From NCBI GenBank assembly GCA_017439345.1, contig JAFSJJ010000042.1, positions 45,119-109,118 on the forward strand: a stretch of DNA of 64,000 nucleotides, written 5' to 3'. Position 1 is the first letter of the stretch; each line of letters opens with the position of its first letter. The notes under the pieces are model-generated. The model was given only the letters and a program-made list of their open reading frames with translations, was not told the DNA's origin and did no database searches. The translations under genes were made by a program, and so were the position numbers. This DNA comes from Synergistaceae bacterium (GTDB lineage Bacteria > Synergistota > Synergistia > Synergistales > Aminobacteriaceae). Positions 37,303 through 46,318 of the stretch are shown here, piece after piece.

Positions 37303-38087
37303 TAGTCATCGCTCCTTCCGAGATATGCTTCAATAACGTCTTCGTTTGCCTGGACTTCCGACGCTGTGCCGTGAGCTATCCTCCTGCCGAAGTTCACAAC
37401 TGTTATATCTTCTGAGATGTCCATAACAAGCTCCATGTCATGTTCAACGAGTAAGACAGCAAGATTATATTCATCTCTGATGCTCCGGATAGTCTTAACA
37501 AGTGCTTTCTTTTCTGAAGAGTTCATACCCGCCGCAGGTTCATCAAGTAACAATAATTTCGGTCTGGTAGCTAATGCCCGGCCTATCTCAAGTAATCTCT
37601 GCGTACCGTAGGGAATGCCTCCAGCTTGAGAATTTGCTATGTCTTGCAGCTTCAGGAACTCAAGAATCTTCATGGCTTTGACTCTGTTCTCGTCCTCTTC
37701 GCGTTTCATTTCTGAGGGCTTGAAGATTATGTTAAACATTCCTGCTTTCGATACACTGTGAAAACCTGTCATGACGTTATCAAGGACGCTCATTTTCTTG
37801 AAGAGTCTTATATTCTGAAACGTCCTCGCTATTCCGAGTTCGACAATTTTATGAGGCTTCATAGCGTTATAGCTCTTCTCGTCGTTGATTACAGTCCCGT
37901 TGAATGTTACCCTGCCTTCTGTAACGTGATAAGCTCCCGTTATCATGTTGAATACTGTAGTCTTTCCTGCTCCGTTAGGACCGATTAACGCTGCTATCTG
38001 GTGTTCCTGAACGTCAAGATCAAGGGCTTCAACAGCTGTGAGTCCTCCGAATCTTTTCGTTACGTTCTTTAATTCAAGAAGTGCCAT
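37302..38087 (-). CDS. livG: Branched-chain amino-acid-type ABC transporter ATPase LivG
   Basis: The start at 38087 (MALLELKNVTKRFGGLTAVE) is preferred because AAGGGGAG precedes it; the longer frame to 38150 runs back into livM. The ~261-residue ATPase has Walker A LIGPNGAGKTTVFNMITGAY, the LivG insertion after it, IPYGTQRLLEIGRALAT as signature, LLLDEPAAGMN as Walker B and LLVEHDMELVM. The C-terminal VIEAYLG is typical of the family. Five-gene uptake system with livH, livM, livF and a binding protein. Confidence 0.94.
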   Translation of the reverse strand: MALLELKNVTKRFGGLTAVEALDLDVQEHQIAALIGPNGAGKTTVFNMITGAYHVTEGRVTFNGTVINDEKSYNAMKPHKIVELGIARTFQNIRLFKKMSVLDNVMTGFHSVSKAGMFNIIFKPSEMKREEDENRVKAMKILEFLKLQDIANSQAGGIPYGTQRLLEIGRALATRPKLLLLDEPAAGMNSSEKKALVKTIRSIRDEYNLAVLLVEHDMELVMDISEDITVVNFGRRIAHGTASEVQANEDVIEAYLGRSDD

Positions 38088-38088
38088 G

Positions 38089-39033
38089 TTATCTGCTCCC
38101 CTTTCTCTTAAAGAATGCAAGTAATTTTTGAATATACGGATATAAACCACCGGGGAAGTGAAGTATTACTATCAATAAAATTATTCCGTAGACAACGAGC
38201 CTCCAGTTTCCGCAGAACCTTAATAATTCGGGTAAAGTCTGCATTACGACTCCTCCGATGATTGGGCCTATCAGAGTCCCGAAGCCTCCTACAATCGCCG
38301 TCCAGAGAATAACTGATGAAGTGTTTGCTATGAACGTATCAGGACTGACATAACGAATCATCATAGCATAGAGAGTCCCTGCTACTGCGCAATAAACTGA
38401 ACTCAACACGAAAGAGCGAATCTTATATGTAGTAACGTTTATGCCGGTCAGCTCTGCTGCTTCTGAGTCCTCACGAATTGCTATAAATGCTCTTCCGGTT
38501 CGTGATTCAATCAAAATTTTCTGATAGAGAAGGCCAAGCACTACAAAGAATAACGTTAAATAAAAATATCGCGTCAAAGTATCAAATGTGAATCCGAATA
38601 TTCTCGGCGACTCAATTTTTAATATTCCTGCCGTCCCGTTTGTAACAGGAGTCCAGTTAATCATTACGATTCTTATAATTTCTCCGAAGCCCTGAGTCAG
38701 TAACGCGAGATAGGGGCCTTTAACCTTCAATGCAGGAATTGCCAGGACGAGAGAAGCTGCTCCCGTAATCAAGATTGAAGCTATGAGACAGACAAAGAAC
38801 TGCGCGCCCGTCCATGTATTAAGAATTGCCGTAACGTATGCGCCTATGCCGAAAAATGCTGCCTGCCCAAGTGAAAGCTGTCCGGTGTATCCTGTTAATA
38901 TATTTATTCCTGTTCCTAAAATTATATATATCCCTATCATGTTGACTATCTGCTGAATATAATCATTAGGAACTGCAAGGGGAATCGCACACGCCGCAGC
39001 AAGAACTATTACGAGCCAAAATTTTTTATTCAT
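38089..39033 (-). CDS. livM: Branched-chain amino-acid-type ABC transporter permease LivM
   Basis: ATG 39033 follows AAGGGAGGCAGC; the frame upstream to 39054 is not needed. The ~314-residue membrane protein has eight to ten helices and the family motifs NILTGYTGQLSLGQAAFFGI, LKVKGPYLALLTQGFGEIIR and AGTLYAMMIRYVSPDTF. It ends with the GGLYPYIQ motif usual for LivM. It is followed one base later by livG. Confidence 0.93.
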   Translation of the reverse strand: MNKKFWLVIVLAAACAIPLAVPNDYIQQIVNMIGIYIILGTGINILTGYTGQLSLGQAAFFGIGAYVTAILNTWTGAQFFVCLIASILITGAASLVLAIPALKVKGPYLALLTQGFGEIIRIVMINWTPVTNGTAGILKIESPRIFGFTFDTLTRYFYLTLFFVVLGLLYQKILIESRTGRAFIAIREDSEAAELTGINVTTYKIRSFVLSSVYCAVAGTLYAMMIRYVSPDTFIANTSSVILWTAIVGGFGTLIGPIIGGVVMQTLPELLRFCGNWRLVVYGIILLIVILHFPGGLYPYIQKLLAFFKRKGSR

Positions 39034-39057
39034 GATTTCGCTGCCTCCCTTCAAGCA

Positions 39058-39924
39058 TTAAAGTTTGTTCTCTATCTTCCTGTTTAATAAACCCGTAGGC
39101 TTCACGAACAGGACAAAGAATAATACTAAGAACGAGAACGCATCACGATAAGCCGAAGATATATAGCCCGCTCCCAGAGCTTCGACAACTCCTAAAATTA
39201 TTCCGCCGAGTAATGCTCCCCATAAGTTGCCTATGCCCCCTAAGATAGCAGCCGCAAACGCCTTGAGTCCTATCGCCGCGCTCATGTCTGGTCTTGCGTA
39301 AGTCAACGGAGCAATCAAAGCACCTGCAATACATGCCAAGCCTGCCGAAATTCCGAACGTCAAGAATCTCATGTGGCTTACATTAATTCCCATCATCGCA
39401 GCACTCTGGGCATCAGAACTCGCGAGCTCCATACACTTGCCGACTTTGACTCTTGTAAAGAACAGGTGAAGAGCTACTATCAACGTTAATGACACTAAAA
39501 TTATTCCGATACTCTGAGGCGAGACCTTGAAGCCTGCAACATTAACCGGAAACTGTGAAAATAAACTTGGGAATCTCTGCGGGTTAGTTCCAAATACGAC
39601 CATTGCACCGTTACGCAAAATATAAGAGACTCCGACAGTAGCGATTAAAAGATTTATAAACGAGCTGAATTCGACTCTGCGTAATATTAATCTCTCAAGT
39701 AAGAAGCCTATTATTGCAGTAGCTAATACAGCGACAATCAGAGAAGCAAACAGCGGCACCTTAAGTTTTATTATCGTGAGTGCTATGAATGTTCCGATCA
39801 TCATAATATCGCCGTGAGCAAAGTTTAACATTCCAAGTGATTTATAGACCATAGTAACGCCGACTGCCATTAACGCATAGAGCGAGCCGTTGGTGAGTCC
39901 GTTAAGAATGAACTGAAACAGCAT
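39058..39924 (-). CDS. livH: Branched-chain amino-acid-type ABC transporter permease LivH
   Basis: 288 residues with about eight helices. LTNGSLYALMAVGVTMVYKS, LNFAHGDIMMIGTF, GKCMELASSDAQSAAMMGIN and FAAAILGGIGNLWGALLGGI are the LivH landmarks. Gene order livK-livH-livM-livG-livF is the standard one. A terminator-like hairpin separates it from the binding-protein gene. Confidence 0.94.
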   Translation of the reverse strand: MLFQFILNGLTNGSLYALMAVGVTMVYKSLGMLNFAHGDIMMIGTFIALTIIKLKVPLFASLIVAVLATAIIGFLLERLILRRVEFSSFINLLIATVGVSYILRNGAMVVFGTNPQRFPSLFSQFPVNVAGFKVSPQSIGIILVSLTLIVALHLFFTRVKVGKCMELASSDAQSAAMMGINVSHMRFLTFGISAGLACIAGALIAPLTYARPDMSAAIGLKAFAAAILGGIGNLWGALLGGIILGVVEALGAGYISSAYRDAFSFLVLFFVLFVKPTGLLNRKIENKL

Positions 39925-39949
39925 GAGTTAAATATCCTCCTTTCGTGTA

Positions 39950-39979
39950 TATAAAAATAGAGCCGTGATTTCTCACAGC
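39950..39979 (-). terminator. Attenuating terminator between the binding-protein gene and livH
   Basis: On the minus strand GCTGTGA, a GAAA tetraloop and TCACGGC form a compact stem, followed by TCTATTTTTATA. It is placed inside the operon and so likely keeps binding-protein mRNA above permease mRNA. Confidence 0.75.
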
Positions 39980-39993
39980 CCCGATGATTCAAA

Positions 39994-41118
39994 TTATTTC
40001 ATGTTGACTATTTCATGAACTCCATTTTTGACGGTGATAAGCATCAAGTCTTTAATCATGTCGCCTGTCTCGTCAAATGCTGTTGTCCCTGTAGCTCCTG
40101 TGTACGAAGCTGAAGCAATGTACTTGTTGAGAATTTCGCCGTTCTTCCAGTCTGCACCGTCAGCTATTGCGCGTTTCACAGCGTCGGCCATGAGATACAC
40201 TGCATCATAAGACTGCGGGCCGTTCTGGTCGTAGGAGTCTTTGTAGAGAGCCTGATACTTCTTATCAAATGCCTGAACAACGGGGTCAGGGTTAGCAGCG
40301 TCAAAGGCTGTGCAGATGATTATGCCTTCTACAGCTTCTCCGCCGAGATTAACAAGCTCCGGTGAATTCATTCCGTAGCCTATCATCGGGTAAACAAAGC
40401 CGTACTGCATCATTTGAGTCATGATTGCCGCGCACTCTGTGTGATAGCCCCACATAAAGAAACAGTCAGGTTTAGCAGCGTCCATCTTGCTTAATATAAC
40501 CGCAAAATCTGTATCTCCTGCGTTGTAGACTTCAGAGTCAACTATTTCAATTCCGTACTCATCGACAAGACCCGATACTATTTTGAAGCCGCCTGTTCCG
40601 AAATCGCCGGAGTCATAGCACATAGCAATTTTCTTGTAGCCTAATGACTGGCAGTATTTCAATAACGTCTTCGCGTTAGTAGCGTCCGTTGATGTCATTC
40701 TGTAAATATATTTATTTCCCTGCTGTGTAATCGTAACGTTCGATGATGCCGGAGTAATCTGGGGAATCTTAGCAGCTTTCGTTATTTCCATCATAGCAAG
40801 GGTACATGATGACAACTGAGCACCGAGAATAATATTAACTTTGTCCTGCTCGACTAACTTTTGAACGACATTAACAGCATTAGCAGGGATACCTTCATCA
40901 TCTTCTGCGAGCAACTGAATCTTAATTTTGCCGTTAATTCCGCCCTTCTCGTTTATTTCGTTGACGGCCATTTCAGCAGCGTTTTTCATGATGACTCCGG
41001 AAATAGCAGACGACCCCGAAAGAGGACACACAAGACCGATCTTGAAGACATCATCAGCAGAAGCAATAGAGGAGAAAGCAAGAACTAAACCTAACACGAT
41101 AGCAAGAAACTTTTTCAT
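39994..41118 (-). CDS. Branched-chain amino-acid-type ABC transporter substrate-binding protein
   Basis: 374 residues with a signal peptide (FLAIVLGLVLAFSSIASA). The type-I periplasmic-binding fold shows FKIGLVCPLSGSSAISGVIM, KGGINGKIKIQLLAEDDEG, the SSNVTITQQGNKYIYRMTST ligand loop and YDSGDFGTGGFK. These proteins bind leucine-type amino acids, amides or aromatic acids. Ligand cannot be deduced. It is the second gene of the operon after the M29-like enzyme. Confidence 0.93.
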   Translation of the reverse strand: MKKFLAIVLGLVLAFSSIASADDVFKIGLVCPLSGSSAISGVIMKNAAEMAVNEINEKGGINGKIKIQLLAEDDEGIPANAVNVVQKLVEQDKVNIILGAQLSSCTLAMMEITKAAKIPQITPASSNVTITQQGNKYIYRMTSTDATNAKTLLKYCQSLGYKKIAMCYDSGDFGTGGFKIVSGLVDEYGIEIVDSEVYNAGDTDFAVILSKMDAAKPDCFFMWGYHTECAAIMTQMMQYGFVYPMIGYGMNSPELVNLGGEAVEGIIICTAFDAANPDPVVQAFDKKYQALYKDSYDQNGPQSYDAVYLMADAVKRAIADGADWKNGEILNKYIASASYTGATGTTAFDETGDMIKDLMLITVKNGVHEIVNMK

Positions 41119-41149
41119 AGATAAATACTTCCCTTCTTGAGTAATTTAA

Positions 41150-42181
41150 TTAATCAAATACAACTTTTCCGTCTTTCCAGATAGTTTTGCCGTCTACAGT
41201 CATCGTTGCATTCGAGAACATCATATCAATATGCAGAATGAAATCTTGATTATCAGTCTCGTTATTTCCAAGAGCGCAGTGCATATAGCCGTAACAGCCT
41301 TCATCTTCGAGCATCCTTCCGCAGAGTGAGGCAGCAGGATTCAGACCGCAGGCAAGTTCGCCGATTCGATACATTCCGGGTGTATTGCCTTTGAGTTCGT
41401 CGCCCTCAGCAAGTGCCTTAGCAAATAGTCTTGACTCGTCAGTGTCCTGTTCGACTCCGTTTACGAGACCTGTAACTTTCGTGCAAAAACTATTCTCGAT
41501 ATAGACAACTATGGGCTGCTTGAGCTTCTCTATGTAAGGGTGGGTAATCGAGCCGTCAATAACTAATTTCCCGTGAGCAGTTCCAGGAATTGCACCGACA
41601 GCGCATTCAACGTCAGGAGGTGAGCATGTCTCGCCGGGGTTTCTGACTATTCCGTACTGAGCGAAAATCTTATGACCCTTGATTGAGCAGTAATAATCCG
41701 TCCCAAGCGGTGAAGTAACGTGAACTTTATCGCCCGCAGCATAGCCGGGGGTGCCGTGATTGTCTCCTGCGAAGCCCTTTGCTATCTGGTCAACGTATCT
41801 CTTGCTGTCTCCTAAGAAGTCGTTGTAAAGTCCTCCGTGTTCAAGCATTTCGATACTGTAATCACAGCAGTTAAGATCCCTTGCACCGTTCTCACATGCC
41901 CTGCGTCTTGCGAAACTGTGAGAGAGTGAAAATTTCGTAGCTCTGAAAATTACGTCAGCGTTCATCATTGCAGCAGCTACTAAATCAGTAGGTTCTTCAC
42001 CATGCATTTTTCTTGTAGGCATGAGAATTAGACTCTTATTCGGGAACTCTTCAGCAGCGTCCCAGAGAGCTTGGCCGATGTTAAAGCATTCATCATCAGT
42101 AACGATTAAGATTTTCTCTTCAGGTTTACAATTTGCGCATAACGTTAATAAACGCCTGCAAGACTCATATACTTTTTTCAT
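41150..42181 (-). CDS. M29/NicX-like metalloenzyme
   Basis: The 343-residue protein resembles the thermophilic aminopeptidase (M29) fold, which also includes 2,5-dihydroxypyridine dioxygenase (NicX). The C-terminal metal-site pattern QDFILHIDMMFSN (His-x-Asp) and the conserved GTAHGKLVIDGSITH and GELACGLNPAA segments are visible. No signal peptide, so it is cytoplasmic. As first gene of the operon, before a Liv importer, it may process the imported compound (peptide-type or ring cleavage). Both the peptidase and dioxygenase readings stay open. Confidence 0.65.
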   Translation of the reverse strand: MKKVYESCRRLLTLCANCKPEEKILIVTDDECFNIGQALWDAAEEFPNKSLILMPTRKMHGEEPTDLVAAAMMNADVIFRATKFSLSHSFARRRACENGARDLNCCDYSIEMLEHGGLYNDFLGDSKRYVDQIAKGFAGDNHGTPGYAAGDKVHVTSPLGTDYYCSIKGHKIFAQYGIVRNPGETCSPPDVECAVGAIPGTAHGKLVIDGSITHPYIEKLKQPIVVYIENSFCTKVTGLVNGVEQDTDESRLFAKALAEGDELKGNTPGMYRIGELACGLNPAASLCGRMLEDEGCYGYMHCALGNNETDNQDFILHIDMMFSNATMTVDGKTIWKDGKVVFD

Positions 42182-42321
42182 GATAGAGTCTCAGTGCCTC
42201 CCTCAATATTCAATTTTTAAATTTTTTGTGGATGTGCATAATATACTTTTATTCGCAGCTTAAATCAAATTATAATATTTTGCACTCAGACTAAATTTTA
42301 TTAAGATTAAGAGGCTCACAC

Positions 42322-43248
42322 ATGGACTTGAAGCAAATCGAATACATAATAGCAATCGACGAACAACAGAGCATAACAAGGGCAGCTGATAAACTTCACG
42401 TAACGCAGTCAGCTTTGAACCAGCAGTTATTGAGGCTTGAAGATGATCTCAACGTGAAACTATTTGAACGCGGTAAAAGAATCATGATTCCGACTTATGC
42501 AGGGAAAATTTATCTTGATTCAGCGCGAAAGATATTAGAGATCAAACGGGAGACATATAAAATCATTCAAGATATATCTTCAGAAGAGACAGGAGAAATT
42601 TTAATCGCCGTAACACCAGAGCAGGGCGCAATGATGATTACGGACTTGTACAAAGACTTTCACAGAAGATGGCCTAAAGTCAGACTCGAAATTCACGAGG
42701 CACGAAATAAAGAAATGGAACAGAAATTATCTCGCGGTGAAGTAGATTTGATTCATGCAAGTTTTATCGAAGAGAGCAGAAATTCCGAATTTGAATATTA
42801 TATCGTAGCGAAAGAACATATAGTGCTTGCTCTTCCATCGAGTCACAGGCTTGCTCACTTGGCAGGTAATCAGAGTCATAAAACTTTGCCGGGAATAGAT
42901 TTGAACTTGCTGCAAGATGATGAGTTTATTATGCCTCCTGCAAAGACTTTAATGCGTGATATTATCGATAAAGCGTTTCTGAATGCAGGGTTCTCACCCA
43001 GAGTACTTTTTGAGACAGACAGCTCGCAGACAAAATTTCAGATGGCAGCCAAGCAGATTGCTCCGTCGTTCTTTCCTGAGTCTTACGTAACAAGTGATGC
43101 CCCCTTAGTATACTTCACGTTTGAGCCGGATTCAGAGTGGTTCTTGTCGATTGCGTATAGAAAGGGAGCTTACCTGACTAAACCGGAGAAAAGTTTAATG
43201 CAGATGATAAAGCAGTATTACAACTCTAAGATATTTCGCGGACATTGA
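42322..43248 (+). CDS. LysR-family transcriptional regulator
   Basis: 308 residues. N-terminal winged helix (DLKQIEYIIAIDEQQSITRA, LHVTQSALNQQLLRLEDDLN) and a C-terminal periplasmic-binding-like effector domain (TGEILIAVTPEQGAMMITDL). It is divergent from the M29-like/liv operon, with a 140-base shared intergenic region, the classic arrangement for a LysR activator of the neighbouring operon, with the imported substrate as probable effector. I could not fix the operator. Confidence 0.93.
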   Translation: MDLKQIEYIIAIDEQQSITRAADKLHVTQSALNQQLLRLEDDLNVKLFERGKRIMIPTYAGKIYLDSARKILEIKRETYKIIQDISSEETGEILIAVTPEQGAMMITDLYKDFHRRWPKVRLEIHEARNKEMEQKLSRGEVDLIHASFIEESRNSEFEYYIVAKEHIVLALPSSHRLAHLAGNQSHKTLPGIDLNLLQDDEFIMPPAKTLMRDIIDKAFLNAGFSPRVLFETDSSQTKFQMAAKQIAPSFFPESYVTSDAPLVYFTFEPDSEWFLSIAYRKGAYLTKPEKSLMQMIKQYYNSKIFRGH

Positions 43249-43257
43249 GACGGCACT

Positions 43258-45096
43258 CTATTTTCTTCTCATAAGCAAATCTCTCTTGCTCTTAGCGTTC
43301 AACACTGAAGGATGATTATTTCCTGCTCCTTTGGGAATTAATTTCTCGCTGTCCCTTGCCATGTCTTTTAAGAGTGATAATAATTGATTCGAGATATTAA
43401 TATTTTTATCGCAGTCCATTCCTATTGAGAGTATTTGCGATACAAAGCCCAAAGTTGCTGCAGTGTACCAGTTCCCCGCATAAATCTTTTTACCGGTGTA
43501 GGGCTTCACTACAGGAGAACTTATTTTATTAGTCAGATACGCAATCACTAAATTTCTTGACGGATCAACTATGACAAGAGTCCCCGTCCAGCCCTGATGA
43601 CCGAACGCATGAGAGCTAGACTGAGTCCCGAAATACCAGACGCGCTGATTATCGCCTTCTCTCCACCAGCCTATGCCCCAGTTTGCAGAACTGCTTGATT
43701 GAGGAGCAGTGAATGAGTCTATGACGTTTCGCGAAAAGAATTTATATCCCCCGTAGCCTCCTGTGAGCATTACTGAAGCCAGATACGCAATGTTTTCTGC
43801 ATTCGAGAATAAACCAGCATGACCAGAGACTCCTCCCATTGAGTGAAATGCTTTGTAGTCGTGAACTTCGCCTCTAAGTGTATAAGTCCGTATGCCGTCA
43901 AATGTCATGTGGCCGTCCCTTGCATTCCCGTAGAGTTCAGTCGGTGCGCAGTTGTTATGAGAGAAATTATTCTTGAGGGGATTATAGGCAATTCGAGTCA
44001 AGTTCATTGGCTGCCAGAAATTTTTACGCATATAATCATCAAGCCTTTGACCAGAAACTTTCTCGATTACGAAAGCTAATAACATGTAATCTATATCAGA
44101 ATACATAATTTTAGTACGCGGCTGATAATATAAAGGTGTCCTGAAAATCGCTTTTAGAGTCTTCGCCCGTGTTTCATCGCTTCCGTCAATTCCTGTATAT
44201 AATGGATTGCTTGCTTTGTCATCGTGTTTTCGCTGTGATAAATCATAATTCTTGTCGTGATAATAGATCTCTGGAGGAAAGCCCGCCCTGTGGCACATTA
44301 CGTCTTTAATAGTTATCGAAGCCTTCCAGTTCCTCATTGTATTAATATCAGGAGTCTTTGATTTCGAGTACTTGACTGCCAGGACATCATTAGCGAACTC
44401 CCGGCCAAGAACGTCAATTATTCTTGAGTCAACATCAAGTTTTTTCTCGCTGACTAATTTTTGAATCGCATAATTTACTCCGAACATCTTGCTGACTGAT
44501 GCAAGATCATAAAGAGTGTTAGTGTTAATATCTTTTCCCCATGCGTTTGAATATACAAGCCTCCCGTTGCGAATCACTGCGAGCTGGGCACTTGGGAAAC
44601 CGTTAGCTATGTCTGACTCGATTATGTCCGAAATTAAAGCCATTGACTCAGGACGTATGCCGGACTCATCAAGAGAGCCTTTGAGAATAACAGGATACGG
44701 AATATAAACGCTGACAGCATTTTTCTTGTTCGAGTCAATATTAGAAATTTGCAGGGTGTTAATCCCGTCAACAGTATAATCTGAAATATCAAGAGCGTAA
44801 TTTCCTGCTGAATTAATTAATGAAGTGTTGACGCTCTTGCTGTTGATGAACATATCGAAATGTTTTATGCCTTCTGAAACTTTGAGATATATCACGCCTT
44901 GAGAGTGCCAGAAATGAAAACTTACCATGCTGTTTAGCGCAAGTGAGTCATCGACCCGCCCGAGCTGGTCAGGAAAATTTGCGGTCTTCTGCCATTGATA
45001 CGGAGGCAGCGAAGATATTTTCGTGAACGCCTGAGACGGTGAAATTAACAACGCGAATATAATTAACGTGCCGAATATAGTCTTTGCATTTTTCAT
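43258..45096 (-). CDS. Exported serine hydrolase, beta-lactamase/PBP class C-like
   Basis: The 612-residue protein has a signal peptide (TIFGTLIIFALLISPSQA). An N-terminal beta-sandwich-like region follows (~25-140), then a serine hydrolase domain (~145-560). The nucleophile motif is YDLASVSKMFG (SxxK), the second motif region is YSDIDYMLLAFVIEKVSGQ (YSD in place of YxN), and the third is FGHQGWTGTLV. Such proteins act as peptidoglycan D-amino hydrolases, esterases or beta-lactamase-like enzymes; resistance is not implied. It converges on lysR and is likely its own unit. Confidence 0.85.
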   Translation of the reverse strand: MKNAKTIFGTLIIFALLISPSQAFTKISSLPPYQWQKTANFPDQLGRVDDSLALNSMVSFHFWHSQGVIYLKVSEGIKHFDMFINSKSVNTSLINSAGNYALDISDYTVDGINTLQISNIDSNKKNAVSVYIPYPVILKGSLDESGIRPESMALISDIIESDIANGFPSAQLAVIRNGRLVYSNAWGKDINTNTLYDLASVSKMFGVNYAIQKLVSEKKLDVDSRIIDVLGREFANDVLAVKYSKSKTPDINTMRNWKASITIKDVMCHRAGFPPEIYYHDKNYDLSQRKHDDKASNPLYTGIDGSDETRAKTLKAIFRTPLYYQPRTKIMYSDIDYMLLAFVIEKVSGQRLDDYMRKNFWQPMNLTRIAYNPLKNNFSHNNCAPTELYGNARDGHMTFDGIRTYTLRGEVHDYKAFHSMGGVSGHAGLFSNAENIAYLASVMLTGGYGGYKFFSRNVIDSFTAPQSSSSANWGIGWWREGDNQRVWYFGTQSSSHAFGHQGWTGTLVIVDPSRNLVIAYLTNKISSPVVKPYTGKKIYAGNWYTAATLGFVSQILSIGMDCDKNINISNQLLSLLKDMARDSEKLIPKGAGNNHPSVLNAKSKRDLLMRRK

Positions 45097-45207
45097 GATG
45101 ATAAAATTTCTCTCCTTTATTCAATTATAAATTTTCGATTTGCAGATTATATATTATTCTCTGCGCTATAATTAATTTTATTACTCATTCAGGAGGATTT
45201 AATTTAT

Positions 45208-46070
45208 GTTCACAGGCAAAAAATTTTCTATGACTCTGATTATTATCTTTGCGTTATATTTATCTTGTACTGACTCTGTGTTAGCTGCCCAGCTTAAGAA
45301 ATCTAAACAAATCTAAACAAATCAGACTCGGCGTAATGAAGGGCGATATGACAGAACAGGAATTTAAATCAATGCTCCCGTCTATAGTGAAATGGTCAGT
45401 GTTTAACTCTAATCACAAAGGCAACACGACATTCAAGTTTTATGATGAATTTATCGCTATGGCAATGGCTCTCAGTGTCGGAGAAATTGACGAAATCGAA
45501 GTACCAAAGCCAACAGGTGAATATATTATCGCTGTGAATCCTGAATATGAAATTTCATGCGTTATGCGTTCTATTCAGGCAAGTTTTGTATTTGGATTTC
45601 TCAAGGACAGCGGCGAAGAACTCCGTGACGAATTCAATAAAGCCATAAAGAGCATGATAACGGACGGAACTCTTGAAGCATTAAAGAATAAATATTTCTC
45701 GAAGCCTGAAGAATTACTCTTTGAAGATGTAGAGTTTGAATCTTTTCCAAGTGCAAAGACAATAAAAGTTGCAGTAACCGGCGATGTTCCTCCTATTGAT
45801 TACGTTACAGAAGACGATGAGCCGGCAGGGTTCAATACAGCTATACTTTCAGAGATAAGCCGCAGACTCAAAATTAATATCGAAATCATTGACATCAATG
45901 CAGCAGCAAGAACAGCAGCACTCACTTCAAGACGTGTTGACGCAGTGTTCTGGTATGTCAGCATGAATGACGACAGCGTGAGAAGATTTTATGTCCCTGA
46001 TCAGGTAATAATTTCAGAGCCTTATTACAGCTGGGATACTTTCGTTCATGTAAAGCGCAAGCCGGACTAA
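45208..46070 (+). pseudogene. Solute-binding protein (SBP family 3-like), frameshifted by a 10-bp duplication
   Basis: ATG 45208, after AGGAGG, encodes a signal peptide (FSMTLIIIFALYLSCTDSVLA) and AQLKKSKQI, then stops at once. An exact tandem duplication of ATCTAAACAA (45301-45320) is the cause: deleting one copy gives QLKKSKQIRLGVMKGDMTEQ and an open frame to 46070. The body has two SBP-type lobes: a partial one (KFYDEFIAMAMALSVGEIDE) and IKVAVTGDVPPIDYVTEDDE with GFNTAILSEISRRLKINIEI. Restored length would be ~284 residues. No ABC permease is adjacent. A paralogue, also broken, lies at 46319. Confidence 0.85.
45301..45320 (+). repeat. Exact 10-bp tandem duplication inside a coding region
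   Basis: Two adjacent copies of ATCTAAACAA. Loss of one copy restores the solute-binding-protein frame and removes the in-frame TAA. Confidence 0.95.
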
Positions 46071-46095
46071 GATAAATAGATAAATAAATAAATTC

Positions 46096-46124
46096 TTGAT
46101 AAAAAATTAATCGTGCGCTAAAAT
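46096..46124 (+). promoter_or_regulatory. Promoter of tRNA-Gly
   Basis: TTGATA (46096-46101), 17-base spacer, TAAAAT (46119-46124), 22 bases before the mature tRNA. Confidence 0.65.
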
Positions 46125-46146
46125 CTCAAAGTAATTTTATTTTCCT

Positions 46147-46218
46147 GCGGACGTAGTTCAACGGTAGAGCGTCAGCTTCCCAAGCTGAATGTTGCGGGTT
46201 CGAATCCCGTCATCCGCT
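46147..46218 (+). tRNA. tRNA-Gly (anticodon CCC)
   Basis: Full cloverleaf. The acceptor GCGGACG pairs with CATCCGC (one mismatch at the sixth pair), with a D-arm GTTCAACGGTAGAGC and anticodon stem TCAGC/GCTGA with loop TTCCCAA. The T-arm is GCGGG-TTCGAAT-CCCGT. No encoded CCA is present. It sits between two broken solute-binding-protein paralogues and has its own promoter and terminator. Confidence 0.95.
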
Positions 46219-46223
46219 TTGAG

Positions 46224-46262
46224 AGTCCTGTTGATGAGTTATGAGTCAGCAGGACTTTTTGT
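46224..46262 (+). terminator. Terminator of tRNA-Gly
   Basis: AGTCCTGTTGA pairs with TCAGCAGGACT (one mismatch), followed by TTTTT. A near-copy of this stem occurs at 46995. Confidence 0.85.
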
Positions 46263-46318
46263 GTGCCGTGTTATACTAATTCCACATTTAAAACGTGAAA
46301 AATTAGGAGTGAATATTA

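Noticed and set aside
36574..41118. Assigning leucine/isoleucine/valine as the transported substrate
   Set aside because: The family also carries amides, urea and aromatic acids, and the operon enzymes point to another compound, so only the transporter type is called.
42182..42321. LysR operator in the divergent intergenic region
   Set aside because: Several AT-rich T-N11-A matches exist, none clearly better than background in such AT-rich DNA.
43258..45096. Beta-lactam resistance gene
   Set aside because: The SxxK serine-hydrolase fold is shared with many esterases and peptidoglycan hydrolases. The 612-residue length and N-terminal domain do not support a dedicated beta-lactamase.
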